Positions 9,541 through 18,374 of a stretch of DNA of 64,000 nucleotides are shown piece after piece (position 1 is the stretch's first letter; each line of letters starts with the position of its first letter). Under the pieces are notes generated by a model. The model had not been told where the DNA came from. It saw nothing but the letters and a program-made list of their open reading frames with translations, and ran no database searches. The stretch covers positions 124,001 to 188,000 of the forward strand of contig NZ_CP053440.1 in NCBI RefSeq assembly GCF_000769405.2, given 5' to 3'. The DNA is from Rhizobium brockwellii (GTDB taxonomy: Bacteria; Pseudomonadota; Alphaproteobacteria; Rhizobiales; Rhizobiaceae). A program made the translations under genes and the position numbers.

Positions 9541-11058
9541 TCAGTTGCGCAGGTCTTGGGGCAACAGGCCGGCAGGGAAATTCTGGTAGGCGACGGGGCG
9601 CAGAAACCTGCGGATCGACATGGTCCCGACGCTGGTTGCGCCGAAGTTGGTCGAGGCCGGGTAGGGTCCGCCATGCACCATGGAATCGACAACCTCGACG
9701 CCGGTTGGGAAGCCATTGACCAGCAATCTACCAGCCTTCCTTTCGAGGATCGGCAGCAGGTCGCGGGCAAGGCCAAGATCGGCGTCGTCCATATGGATCG
9801 TCGCGGTCAGCTGTCCCTGGAAGCTTTCGGCAAGGGCGAGCATCTTTTCAGGCGAGTCGACGCGCACGACGAGGCCGAGAGGGCCGAACACCTCTTCGCT
9901 GAGGGAGTGATCGGCAAGCCAGGCCGAGCCGTTGGTCTCGAACAGGTTCGGCGCTGCGTCGCGGCCAGCACTCTTTGCAGCAAGAACCGGCGCGACGGCA
10001 TTGCTTGCCCGCATCCGGTCGGCACCGTCATGATAGGCCGTGGCGATGCCGTTGGTCAGCATCGTCTGCGGCGCCACCTTTTCAAGGGCCGCCTTGGCGG
10101 CACTGGTGAACTTGTCCGCCTCCGGCCCGTCGACGACGACGGCGATACCGGGTTTGGTGCAGAACTGGCCGGCACCAAGCGTCAGGGAACCGGCCCAGCC
10201 TGAACCGATCGCCTCTGCCCGGGCAGCGGTAGCGGCTGGCAGCAGGAACATCGGATTAACGCTGCCGAGTTCCCCGAAAAAGGGGATCGGCTCAGGGCGC
10301 TGGGCGCAAAGGTCAAAGAGCGCACGACCGCCGGCAAGCGAGCCGGTAAAGCCGACAGCTTTGATGGCCGGATGCGTCACCAGGGCCGTTCCGACATCAC
10401 GACGGCCGCCCTGGATCAGGCTGAAGACGCCGGCCGGCATTCCAGTGCGCTCGACAGCGGCTGCAATCGCCTCGGCAATGATCTCACCTGTGCCGGGATG
10501 GGCTGAATGTCCCTTCACCACGACCGGGCAGCCCGCCGCTAGCGCGGCCGCCGTATCGCCGCCGGCCGTCGAGAATGCCAGCGGAAAATTCGAAGCGCCG
10601 AAGACGGCGACCGGGCCGATCGGCCGCTGCACCAGACGGATCTCGGGCCGCGGCGCCGGTTGCCGATCGGGTTGGGCCGCATCGACGCGGGCGTCAAGAT
10701 GCGCGCCCTTGCGGATATGGTCGGCAAACAGTCTGAGTTGGCCGGTGGTGCGAGCGCGTTCGCCGTTGAGCCGGCCCTCCGGAAGCCCGGTTTCCTGCGT
10801 TCCAATGAGGGTGACGGCCTCGCCGCGCTTGTCGATCTCCTCGGCGATTGCCTCGAGGAAAATGGCGCGCTCCTCGCATGTCGTTGCCGAAAATGCTGCA
10901 AAAGCAGCTTCGGCAGCGCGGCAGGCGCGGTCGACCAGTTCCGTTGTGCCGACACCAAAGTCATGTGCCTGCCCATGCGCCGGCTCGGACTGAAATGTCG
11001 TCGTTCCGGCAATCCACTCGCCGGCGATGAAATGCCTGCCTGAAGGGGTCCAGCTCAT
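9541..11058 (-). CDS. 2-oxoglutarate semialdehyde dehydrogenase (ALDH superfamily)
   Basis: The 505-residue NAD(P)-dependent aldehyde dehydrogenase has catalytic cysteine 300 (GAGQFCTKPG), general-base glutamate 263 (FFGELGSVNP) and cofactor lysine 182 (VVVKGHSAHPGTGE). Those local sequences are characteristic of the KGSADH branch that oxidises 2-oxoglutarate semialdehyde to 2-oxoglutarate. The ATG at 11058 follows AGGAGAATAAC. It sits directly upstream of kdgD and completes the non-phosphorylating route from hexarates or pentonates into the TCA cycle. The composite repeat at 11127-11240 separates it from the RraA-like gene, so it may have its own transcript level. Confidence 0.92.
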   Translation of the reverse strand: MSWTPSGRHFIAGEWIAGTTTFQSEPAHGQAHDFGVGTTELVDRACRAAEAAFAAFSATTCEERAIFLEAIAEEIDKRGEAVTLIGTQETGLPEGRLNGERARTTGQLRLFADHIRKGAHLDARVDAAQPDRQPAPRPEIRLVQRPIGPVAVFGASNFPLAFSTAGGDTAAALAAGCPVVVKGHSAHPGTGEIIAEAIAAAVERTGMPAGVFSLIQGGRRDVGTALVTHPAIKAVGFTGSLAGGRALFDLCAQRPEPIPFFGELGSVNPMFLLPAATAARAEAIGSGWAGSLTLGAGQFCTKPGIAVVVDGPEADKFTSAAKAALEKVAPQTMLTNGIATAYHDGADRMRASNAVAPVLAAKSAGRDAAPNLFETNGSAWLADHSLSEEVFGPLGLVVRVDSPEKMLALAESFQGQLTATIHMDDADLGLARDLLPILERKAGRLLVNGFPTGVEVVDSMVHGGPYPASTNFGATSVGTMSIRRFLRPVAYQNFPAGLLPQDLRN

Positions 11059-11126
11059 TGTTATTCTCCTCGGCGGAGCCCCGCTCCGTCCTGATGCGTG
11101 AAGTGTTGTCCAAGGTGCGCCGCCTT

Positions 11127-11240
11127 GGAACAGGATGATTTTAGGCCAGGTCTGCCCAAAATCTGGATCCTGTTCTAAATTAAATAGTTAGAGCATGATG
11201 TCGTCCGAAAACCGCTCACACTTTTCGGCATCATGCTCTA
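11127..11240. repeat. Composite Rhizobiaceae-type palindromic repeat (two hairpins)
   Basis: Two adjacent inverted repeats are present. The first runs from GGAACAGGAT (from 11127) to ATCCTGTTC (ending about 11174), with internal GATTTTAGG / CCAAAATC complementarity. The second runs from TAGAGCATGATG (11189) to CATCATGCTCTA (11240), with CCGAAAA / TTTTCGG inside. I recognise this pair from memory as a highly repeated intergenic element of Rhizobium genomes. Its last three bases form the TAG stop codon of the upstream RraA-like gene. It could act as a transcript-end structure. Confidence 0.8.
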
Positions 11241-11948
11241 GCGGCCATTCACCTTCCGCCATTCGGCAAAGAGCGTCAGATTGCTTTCGTCGGTGGCCGG
11301 GTAGAGGCCGATGATCGTGTGACCTTGCTTGACACGTTCCGTGACGAAATCCTCGTAAGCGGTCATCTCTACCGCTTCATCGGCGATCTCGTCGGCAATC
11401 TCGGCAGGGATGACGATCACGCTGTCGTCGTCGCCAACCATGATGTCGCCCGGGAAGACCGCCACATCGCCACAGCCTATCGGCACATTGATGTCGATTG
11501 CCTCGTGCAGCGTCAGGTTGGTCGGACTGGAGGGACGATGGTGATAGGCGGGGATATCGAGGCCGCCGATGGTCATGGCGTCCCGGAAGCCGCCATCCGT
11601 GACGACGCCGCCACCGCCGCGCATCATCAGGCGAGTAATCAGGATGTCGCCGGCGGAGGCTGCTCGCGGATCCTTGCGGCTGTCCATCACCAGAACAGAG
11701 CCTTCCGGGCAAGTCTCGATGGCAAGCCGTTGCGGATGTTTCGGGTTTCGAAAGACGTTCATCGCATTGCGATCCTCACGCGCCGGCATGTAACGCAGCG
11801 TGAAGGCCGGTCCGACCATATTGCGGCCCTTCGGCTGCACCGGCCGAACATCCTGGATCGTCTGGTTTCTCAGGCCGCGCTTGAACAGCGCCGAACAAAG
11901 CGTCGCGACGGAGACACCCATCAGTTTTTCACGGGTTGCGGGGTTCAT
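11238..11948 (-). CDS. RraA-like family protein (possible class II aldolase/decarboxylase)
   Basis: The 236-residue protein has the RraA/HMG-aldolase fold signature. It shows GPAFTLRYMPAREDR, GSVLVMDSRKDPRAASAGDIL, the metal-site segment GGGVVTDGGFRDAMTI (DGxxRD, as in 4-carboxy-4-hydroxy-2-oxoadipate aldolase), and GDIMVGDDDSVIVIP. Databases often call such proteins ribonuclease activity regulators. In this sugar-acid operon a lyase or decarboxylase role is more plausible, but unproven. The start at 11948 is preceded by GAGAAGGAAAT. The stop codon TAG coincides with the end of the palindromic repeat, so the natural C-terminus may have been altered by the element. It lies 22 bp downstream of the enolase-superfamily gene. 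Confidence 0.85.
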   Translation of the reverse strand: MNPATREKLMGVSVATLCSALFKRGLRNQTIQDVRPVQPKGRNMVGPAFTLRYMPAREDRNAMNVFRNPKHPQRLAIETCPEGSVLVMDSRKDPRAASAGDILITRLMMRGGGGVVTDGGFRDAMTIGGLDIPAYHHRPSSPTNLTLHEAIDINVPIGCGDVAVFPGDIMVGDDDSVIVIPAEIADEIADEAVEMTAYEDFVTERVKQGHTIIGLYPATDESNLTLFAEWRKVNGR

Positions 11949-11970
11949 ATTTCCTTCTCCTCGTTCTCAT

Positions 11971-13161
11971 TCAGACGCCGAAGCTGCACGTTTCCACGGT
12001 CCAGTCGCGGGCTTTGCCTGTTAGGCTGCAACCGAGCCCCGTACGTGCTGGCACGATCATCCGGCCATCCTTGATCTCAAGTTGTTCGTTAAACAGTGGC
12101 GCCAGCCAATCGAAATGCTCTACCCACGGCTCATGCGCATAGGCGGCCGCCAGGTGCAGATGGATTTCCATGGCGAAATGCGGGGCCAGGCGCATGCGTT
12201 TCGCCTCGGCGTGCGTGCAGATGCGCAGAAAGGGCGTGATGCCGCCGACACGCGGCGCATCTGGCTGAATGAAGTCGACCGCATCGGCCCGGATCAGCGC
12301 CATGTGCTCGTCGGCGCTGGCCAGCATTTCGCCGGTGGCGATCGGTGTGGCAAGTTCCCGCGCCAGCGCCGCATGGCCTTCGGCGTCATAGGCATCGAGC
12401 GGCTCTTCGATCCATTCGAGATTGAGCGGTTCGACCAGCCGGCCGAAGCGCAACGCCGTCGTGCGGTCCCATTGCTGGTTTGCATCGACCATCAGCGGGA
12501 CACGGCCATCGATATGGCTGGTCACCGCATCAAGTCGGCGAAGGTCGATCATCGGATCTGGCTGTCCGACCTTGATCTTGATGCCGCCGATGCCGGAAGC
12601 GATCGAGTGGTCGATGGCATCGCGGATTTCCTCGACGGTCGATGACAGGAAGCCGCCGGAGGTGTTGTAGCAGGCGACACTGTCGCGATGGGCGCCAAGC
12701 AGTTTTGCGAGCGGCAGGCCGGCGCGTTTCGCCTTCAGGTCCCAGAGGCAGATGTCGATGGCGGCGATTGCCTGTGTTGCAATGCCGGAGCGGCCGACCG
12801 AGGCCCCAGCCCAGCAGAGCTTGTCCCAGATGCGTGCCGTATCGTTGGGGTCTTCGCCGATCAGGTTGTCGGCAAGCTCGCAGGCATGTGCATAAAGGGC
12901 AGGTCCGCCTGCCCTCTTCGAGTAACTGAAACCGAGACCGCTATGGCCGGCCTCGGAGACGATCTCGCAAAATAGAAAGGCCACCTGCGTCAGCGGCTTC
13001 TGCCGGCCCGTCAAAACCTTGGCATCGCTGATCGGCCGCGCCAAAGGCAGGTAAACGAGCGACAGGGTGACCGATCGGATGGCGTCCAGCTTGGACGGAC
13101 CGGCAGCGAAGCCAGCCTTGGGTGGCTGTGCGGGAATCGTACGTCGATCGGGAACAAACAT
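11971..13161 (-). CDS. Mandelate racemase-type enolase-superfamily sugar-acid dehydratase
   Basis: The 396-residue protein shows the complete active site of the mandelate racemase subgroup: KxK at lysines 195 and 197 (GIKIKVGQPD), metal ligands aspartate 226 (MVDANQQW), glutamate 252 (WIEEPL) and glutamate 278 (ATGEML), and the Asp301/His328 dyad (QPDAPRVGG, APHFAMEIHLHL). Members dehydrate acid sugars to 2-keto-3-deoxy acids. A galactarate, talarate or glucarate-like hexarate would give exactly the KdgD substrate made downstream in this operon. Specificity is inferred from context only. The ATG at 13161 is preceded by GAGGC. It sits 9 bp from the IlvD/Edd gene, so the two are tightly linked. 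Confidence 0.88.
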   Translation of the reverse strand: MFVPDRRTIPAQPPKAGFAAGPSKLDAIRSVTLSLVYLPLARPISDAKVLTGRQKPLTQVAFLFCEIVSEAGHSGLGFSYSKRAGGPALYAHACELADNLIGEDPNDTARIWDKLCWAGASVGRSGIATQAIAAIDICLWDLKAKRAGLPLAKLLGAHRDSVACYNTSGGFLSSTVEEIRDAIDHSIASGIGGIKIKVGQPDPMIDLRRLDAVTSHIDGRVPLMVDANQQWDRTTALRFGRLVEPLNLEWIEEPLDAYDAEGHAALARELATPIATGEMLASADEHMALIRADAVDFIQPDAPRVGGITPFLRICTHAEAKRMRLAPHFAMEIHLHLAAAYAHEPWVEHFDWLAPLFNEQLEIKDGRMIVPARTGLGCSLTGKARDWTVETCSFGV

Positions 13162-13170
13162 CGTAGTGCC

Positions 13171-14907
13171 TCAGTTGATAGCCGGTTCCGGCGTCTTGCC
13201 ACCGAATTCCGTCGTCAGGAAATCAAAGTCGCAGCCTTTGTCGGCCTGCTCGATATGGCCGGAGAACATAAAGCCGTAACCGCGCTCGTAATGCCGCGTC
13301 GGCGCCACCCAGGCGGCCCGCCGCGCTGTGATCTCTTCTTCGGAAACCAGCATATTGAGGCTGCGTGCCGGAATATCAAGCTCGACCATGTCCCCCGTTC
13401 TCAGCAGCGCCAAAGGCCCGCCAACATAAGATTCCGGTGCGACATGCAGCACGCAGGCACCGAAACTGGTTCCGGACATGCGGGCGTCCGAGATACGCAC
13501 CATGTCGCGCAGGCCGAGCTTCAACAGCGCCTTCGGCATCGGGATCATGCCCCATTCCGGCATGCCCGGTCCGCCCTGGGGGCCGGCATTGCGGAGTACC
13601 AGAACCGTGTCCGGCGTCAGCGGATAGTCGGGATCGTCGATGATCTTCTTCATCTCCGCATAGCTGTCGGCGACCAGCGCCGGGCCGCAATGGCGATGGA
13701 ATTTTGGGTCGCAGGCCGCCGGTTTGATAACCGCGCCGTCGGGACAGAGGTTCCCCTTGAGCACGGCCAGCGAGCCTTCGTGATAGACCGGGTTCGACAA
13801 TGGCCGGATAACGTCGTCATTGTAGATCTTCACCTGGTCGAGACCATCCACCAAGGGTTTTCCCATAACGGTGATCGCGGTGGGATCCAGCTTGTCGCCG
13901 AGCTGTTTCATCAGGGCGCGCAAGCCGCCGGCATAAAAGAAATCCTCCATCAGGTAGGTCGAACCGGAAGGCCGGATGTTGGCGAGAACCGGCGTCGTGC
14001 GACCGATGCGATCGAGATCATCGAGCTCCAGCGGGACGCCGGCGCGCCGCGCCATGGCGATCAGGTGAATGATGGCATTGGTGGAGCAACCGGTCGCCAT
14101 GGCGACCGTGACCGCGTTGTCGACGGCGGCCGGAGTGATGATCTGGTCCGGCGTCAGATCCTCCCACACCATATCGACGATGCGGCGGCCACAGGCCGCC
14201 GACATGCGCTGGTGGTTGGCGTCGGCTGCCGGGATCGAGGATGCGCCGGGCAGCGTCAATCCCATGGCCTCGGCGATCGCCGTCATCGTCGACGCCGTGC
14301 CCATGGTCATGCAATGGCCGTAGCTGCGGGCGATTCCGCCTTCGATGCCCTGCCACTCCTCCTGGGTGATCGTGCCGGCACGCCGCTCGTCCCAATATTT
14401 GAAGCCGTCGGTACCGGAGCCTAGCGTCTTGCCGGCATAGTTGCCGCGAAGCATCGGGCCGGCGGGCAGATAAATGAAGGGAATACCCATGCTGGTTGCG
14501 CCCATGACAAGGCCGGGTGTCGTCTTGTCGCAGCCACCCATCAGAACGGCGCCATCGACAGGATGGCTGCGCAGCAGTTCCTCAGTCTCCATCGCCAGCA
14601 TATTGCGATAGAGCATCGTGGTTGGCTTGACGAAGTTTTCGGAAAGGGAAAGAGCGGGCAGTTCCATGGGGAAACCGCCCGACTGAAGAATTCCGCGCTT
14701 CACCCATTCGGCGCGTTCCCGGAAATGCATGTGGCACGGCTGGGCATCGGACCAGGTGTTGATCACGGCAATGATCGGCTTTCCCTGCCAGTCCTCCGGC
14801 GCGTAACCCATCTGCATGGTTCGCGACCGGTGGCCGAACGAGCGCTGATCATCCGGTAGCATCCATCGGGCGGACCGCAATTGCTCGTAGGTTTTCCTCG
14901 CGGTCAC
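13171..14907 (-). CDS. IlvD/Edd-family dehydratase, L-arabinonate dehydratase-like
   Basis: The 578-residue protein has the three iron-sulfur cluster cysteines expected in the family: 58 (SDAQPCHMH), 126 (LMGGCDKTTP) and 199 (YGHCMTMGTAST). It also has RISDARMSGTSFGACVLHVAPES near the C-terminus. Spacing and local sequence are closer to sugar-acid dehydratases such as the Rhizobium L-arabinonate dehydratase than to IlvD. It removes water from an aldonate to give a 2-keto-3-deoxy acid. The start codon is GTG, preceded by GGGAGAG. It is first in a minus-strand operon running to kdgD. A candidate -35 (TTGATA) and -10 (TATCAG) with a 17-bp spacer lie upstream and overlap operator copy C. Confidence 0.9.
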   Translation of the reverse strand: MTARKTYEQLRSARWMLPDDQRSFGHRSRTMQMGYAPEDWQGKPIIAVINTWSDAQPCHMHFRERAEWVKRGILQSGGFPMELPALSLSENFVKPTTMLYRNMLAMETEELLRSHPVDGAVLMGGCDKTTPGLVMGATSMGIPFIYLPAGPMLRGNYAGKTLGSGTDGFKYWDERRAGTITQEEWQGIEGGIARSYGHCMTMGTASTMTAIAEAMGLTLPGASSIPAADANHQRMSAACGRRIVDMVWEDLTPDQIITPAAVDNAVTVAMATGCSTNAIIHLIAMARRAGVPLELDDLDRIGRTTPVLANIRPSGSTYLMEDFFYAGGLRALMKQLGDKLDPTAITVMGKPLVDGLDQVKIYNDDVIRPLSNPVYHEGSLAVLKGNLCPDGAVIKPAACDPKFHRHCGPALVADSYAEMKKIIDDPDYPLTPDTVLVLRNAGPQGGPGMPEWGMIPMPKALLKLGLRDMVRISDARMSGTSFGACVLHVAPESYVGGPLALLRTGDMVELDIPARSLNMLVSEEEITARRAAWVAPTRHYERGYGFMFSGHIEQADKGCDFDFLTTEFGGKTPEPAIN

Positions 14908-14950
14908 GGCTCTCTCCCACCTTTTCGCTTGCTTATTTCAGCGTTTGCAC

Positions 14951-14982
14951 CAACTGATATTTTAGTTTGACATATATATCAA
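14951..14982 (-). promoter_or_regulatory. Promoter of the dehydratase operon with GntR operator copy C
   Basis: On the minus strand, TTGATA (14977-14982) and TATCAG (14954-14959) are separated by 17 bp. The -10 lies inside CAACTGATATTTTAGT (14951-14966), one of the three matching 16-bp sites. The site is in the divergent region between the dehydratase operon and the GntR gene that starts at 15051, so one bound regulator could control both directions. Confidence 0.65.
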
Positions 14983-15050
14983 TGGAAAGTTTGCGTTCTT
15001 GTGCATTAGGTCGTGCAAAGCTATGAATGGAGTCGAAAAGGACGCCTCAC

Positions 15051-15770
15051 ATGAATTCCCAGTTCGCCTCCACATTCGGCCTGACCGCACCCGGTTTTCC
15101 GGTCGTTGCCGGCAGCACGGTCCAGCGGGTCTATGATGATCTGCGAAAGCGCATCATCACCATTCAGCTGCCGCCGGACACCACGCTGTCGCGCACCGAA
15201 CTCACCGAGACTTATGAAGTCAGCCAGACTCCGATCCGAGATGCATTGCAGCTTCTCAAACAGGAGGGGCTGGTTCGCATTTACCCGCAGTCCCGCACTG
15301 TGGTGACCAGGATCGACGTCCTGCAGATTTACGAGGCACATTTCCTTCGCGTGGCGCTGGAAACGGAAGTTTGCCGCCGCCTCGCAACCGATCCGGATCC
15401 GGATCCGAGCGTCATTACCCGCGCCCGGTCGATCATCAAGATGCAGACGGCAGTCGCCGACGATGCCGATCAGATCGCGATCTTCCAGGAACTCGACGAG
15501 CTCTTTCACCAGACATTGTTCGCAGGCGCCAAGCGCAGCAGCCTCCACCAGTTGATACGCGAGCGCTCCGGCCATCTCGAGCGTATTCGTCGTCTGCATC
15601 TGCCCGAGAAGGGCAAGATCGTCAGCATTCTCGATGGGCACCACGCTATCATCGATGCGATTGCCGCTCGCGACGAACAGGGTGCGGTCGACGCGATCCG
15701 TGAACATCTCAGCCGCACCGTTGCAAAAGTGGAAGACCTCAGGAAGGAGTTCCCCGACTACTTCGTCTGA
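15051..15770 (+). CDS. GntR-family transcriptional regulator (FCD domain), likely regulator of the island
   Basis: The 239-residue protein has an N-terminal GntR winged helix (about 20-85: VQRVYDDLRKRI, TTLSRTELTETYEVSQTPIRDAL) and an FCD effector domain (about 95-225: LRVALETEVCRRL, ELDELFHQTLF, DGHHAIIDAI). I chose the ATG at 15051 because AAGGACG precedes it at good spacing; an in-frame ATG at 15027 has no ribosome site. It is transcribed divergently from the IlvD/Edd operon and sits in the middle of an island whose three minus-strand units share one operator-like sequence. The inducer is probably a pathway acid such as a 2-keto-3-deoxy acid (inference). Confidence 0.92.
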   Translation: MNSQFASTFGLTAPGFPVVAGSTVQRVYDDLRKRIITIQLPPDTTLSRTELTETYEVSQTPIRDALQLLKQEGLVRIYPQSRTVVTRIDVLQIYEAHFLRVALETEVCRRLATDPDPDPSVITRARSIIKMQTAVADDADQIAIFQELDELFHQTLFAGAKRSSLHQLIRERSGHLERIRRLHLPEKGKIVSILDGHHAIIDAIAARDEQGAVDAIREHLSRTVAKVEDLRKEFPDYFV

Positions 15771-15795
15771 TCTGGCGCCGCGGGTTTTGTCGAAG

Positions 15796-16743
15796 TCAAT
15801 TGACCGGCGTCAGCAACGGCCTGCCTGCGAAGAAGGCGGCAAGGTTGTCGACCGTCAATTGCGCCATCCTGTCACGGGTTTCCTCGGTACCGCTGGCGTG
15901 ATGGGGATAGAGCACGACATTGTCGAGCGCTGCGAAGCGCGGATCGGGATTGGGTTCGTTGAGGTAGACATCGATGCCGGCCGAGGCGATCCGCCTTTCC
16001 TGCAAGGCCTTGATCAAGGCCGGCTCGTCGACCACGGTGCCCCGGGCAATGTTGATGAAGCTGCCCGTCGGTCCGAGCGCATTGAGCACGTCCGCCGAAA
16101 TTAACCCTTCGGTCGAGGGCCCGCCAGGGGTCGCGACGATCAGGATATCGGCCCAGTCCGCAAGTTTGACCGGCGTGTCGAAATAGGCAAAATCGTTGCC
16201 GGCTTTCTTCGTCCTTCCATAATAGCCGACCGCCAGCCCGACAGCTTCGCATCGCTTGGCAATCGCCATCCCTATGCGGCCGAGGCCGACGATCCCGGCC
16301 TTCTTGCCAGACGTCGATGTCGTCAGCGGCATCATGCCCTTCTCTCCCCAATCGCCGGAGCGCACATAGCGATCGCCTTCCGGCAGGCGCCGGCGTGCCG
16401 CCAGCATCAGAAGCAGTGCCATATCGGCAACGTCGTCGCACAGCACCTCGGATGTGTTGGTGAGCTTGATGCCGCGCCGTGTCATCGCCTCGACGTCCAT
16501 CTGGTCGTAGCCGGCCGAGGAGCAGGCGGCGAGCTTTAATGCCGGCAATTTCGAAAGCAGGGCTTCGTCGATTGTCACATGGCCGTTGCAGACCAGCGCG
16601 GAAGCGATCGGGCCGGCTTCCCGCAAGAGAGCATCCCGCTCTTCGCCTTTGACGAGATCCAGCCGGTGCAGCGTGTAGGTCTCCTCCAGCATCGCCATCT
16701 GATGGGGCCGGAGCGGATAGGCGACGATGACATCGGGTTTCAT
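15796..16743 (-). CDS. D-isomer-specific 2-hydroxyacid dehydrogenase
   Basis: The 315-residue NAD(P)-dependent enzyme belongs to the glyoxylate/hydroxypyruvate reductase branch. It has the Rossmann motif GIVGLGRIGMAIAKR (about 150-165) and the catalytic triad: arginine in NIARGTVVDEPAL, glutamate in VYLNEPNPDP and histidine in LYPHHASGT. It likely reduces a 2-oxo acid arising from the imported compound. Its ATG overlaps the ATPase stop codon by 4 bp, so it is translationally coupled as the last gene of the permease-permease-ATPase operon. It ends convergently with the GntR gene. Confidence 0.92.
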   Translation of the reverse strand: MKPDVIVAYPLRPHQMAMLEETYTLHRLDLVKGEERDALLREAGPIASALVCNGHVTIDEALLSKLPALKLAACSSAGYDQMDVEAMTRRGIKLTNTSEVLCDDVADMALLLMLAARRRLPEGDRYVRSGDWGEKGMMPLTTSTSGKKAGIVGLGRIGMAIAKRCEAVGLAVGYYGRTKKAGNDFAYFDTPVKLADWADILIVATPGGPSTEGLISADVLNALGPTGSFINIARGTVVDEPALIKALQERRIASAGIDVYLNEPNPDPRFAALDNVVLYPHHASGTEETRDRMAQLTVDNLAAFFAGRPLLTPVN

Positions 16744-18374
16744 GCGGAAACGAGTCCTTCCTGTCGTTGGCGGGCGGCGCGTCGGGTGGCCTGGATCTCC
16801 GGATCGGGATCGAGGCTCGCGGCAAGAAGCGCCTGCGTGTAGGGGTGGGAGGGCGCGGTGAAGATCTGTTCCACCGGCCCCTCCTCGACAATCTCGCCGG
16901 CCTTCATGACGATGACACGATCGGCGAAATCGCGAACCACCGGCAGGTCGTGCGCAATGAAGAGGTAGGACAGGCCGAATTCGCGACGCAGGCCCTCAAG
17001 CAGGGCAATCACCTGTGCCTGGATCGACACGTCGAGCGCCGAAACCGCCTCGTCGCAGATGATCAGTTTCGGCTCCATCGCGAGCGCACGGGCAATCGCG
17101 ATGCGCTGGCGCTGGCCGCCGGAAAACTGATGTGGATACCGGTCGGCCATATCCGGTTTCAGGCCGACCTTGACCAGCAACTCGGCCACTCTCTCCTTCC
17201 ATCTTGCCTTCGGTAGGATATCCGGGTGAATGACCCAGGCCTCGGAAATCAACCGGAACACGCTCATCCGCGGGTTGAGGGACTGCGTCGGGTCCTGAAA
17301 AACCATCTGCAAATCGCGACGCAGCCCGAATATTTCTCTCGGGGTCATCGCAAGCAGATCGTTGCCGCGATAGAGAACCTGGCCCTCCTGAGGATCGTCG
17401 AGCCGAACGATCGCCCGGGCAAGGGTCGACTTGCCGGAACCGCTCTCGCCGACAACGGCAACCGTCTCGCCGGGCATGATGACGAAGTCCACGCCCTTCA
17501 GGGCCTGGAATGCGCCAAAACTCTTTTTCAAGCCGATTGCGCGCAGCAGCGGTTCGCCCTGCCGGTCACGCTCTTGAGCCATCGCACCTTTCCCGGGTGC
17601 GGCGGCAATCAACTTCTTCGTATAGGCGTTCTGCGGGTTGCGATAGACTTCGGCCGCATTGCCGGTTTCGACGACGCAGCCGGAATTCATCACCACGACC
17701 CGGTCGGCGATCTCGGCAACGACGCCCAAATCATGGGTGATCAGCAACAGGCCCATGCCGGATTCCTGCTGCAACTCCTGCAGAAGTTCGAGCACCTGCG
17801 CCTGCACCGTCACGTCGAGCGCGGTGGTGGGTTCATCCGCGATCAGGATATCGGGCTTGCAGGCGATCGCCATGGCGATCATCAGGCGTTGCCGCTGGCC
17901 GCCGGAGAACTGGAACGGATATTTTCGCATCGCCGCCTGCGGATCGCTTATGCCGACGCGCCCGATCAATTCGAGCGCCCTCGCACCTGCGCGCTCCGCC
18001 GACTGGCCATGCGTCGTCATCATCTCGGTGATTTGCCAGCCGACCGGATAGACCGGATTGAGGTGGGCGAGCGGGTCCTGAAAGATCATGGCGATCTTGG
18101 CGCCGTTGATCGAACGTCGCTCCTCGGGCGTCATTTTCAGCATGTCGCGACCGTTGAGGAGAATTGTGCCGCTGGTGATTTTGCCGGGTGGCATGTCGAT
18201 CAGGTTCATGATCGCCGAGGCCGAGACGGACTTGCCGGAACCGCTTTCCCCAAGGATCGCCAGCGTCTCGCCGCGATCGAGATGCCAGCTGACATCCTGC
18301 ACCGCCTTGACGGTCCCGCCGACGGTGTGGAACTCGACCGAGAGGTCACGCACTTCCAAAATATGTTCAGCCAT
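16740..18374 (-). CDS. Dipeptide-type ABC transporter ATPase, DppD-DppF fusion
   Basis: The 544-residue protein contains two complete nucleotide-binding domains. The first (about 1-260) has GESGSGKS, FSGGQRQR and ILIADEPTTALD. The second (about 275-530) has GESGSGKS, FSGGQRQR and LIICDEAVSALD. The oligopeptide C-terminal extensions after each domain (YTKKLIAAAPG and YTQALLAASLD) are present. Such fused ATPases power class-5 importers. It overlaps the upstream permease by 8 bp and the downstream dehydrogenase by 4 bp. No binding protein lies in this operon, so the one encoded at 6910-8430 is the likely partner. Confidence 0.95.
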   Translation of the reverse strand: MAEHILEVRDLSVEFHTVGGTVKAVQDVSWHLDRGETLAILGESGSGKSVSASAIMNLIDMPPGKITSGTILLNGRDMLKMTPEERRSINGAKIAMIFQDPLAHLNPVYPVGWQITEMMTTHGQSAERAGARALELIGRVGISDPQAAMRKYPFQFSGGQRQRLMIAMAIACKPDILIADEPTTALDVTVQAQVLELLQELQQESGMGLLLITHDLGVVAEIADRVVVMNSGCVVETGNAAEVYRNPQNAYTKKLIAAAPGKGAMAQERDRQGEPLLRAIGLKKSFGAFQALKGVDFVIMPGETVAVVGESGSGKSTLARAIVRLDDPQEGQVLYRGNDLLAMTPREIFGLRRDLQMVFQDPTQSLNPRMSVFRLISEAWVIHPDILPKARWKERVAELLVKVGLKPDMADRYPHQFSGGQRQRIAIARALAMEPKLIICDEAVSALDVSIQAQVIALLEGLRREFGLSYLFIAHDLPVVRDFADRVIVMKAGEIVEEGPVEQIFTAPSHPYTQALLAASLDPDPEIQATRRAARQRQEGLVSA

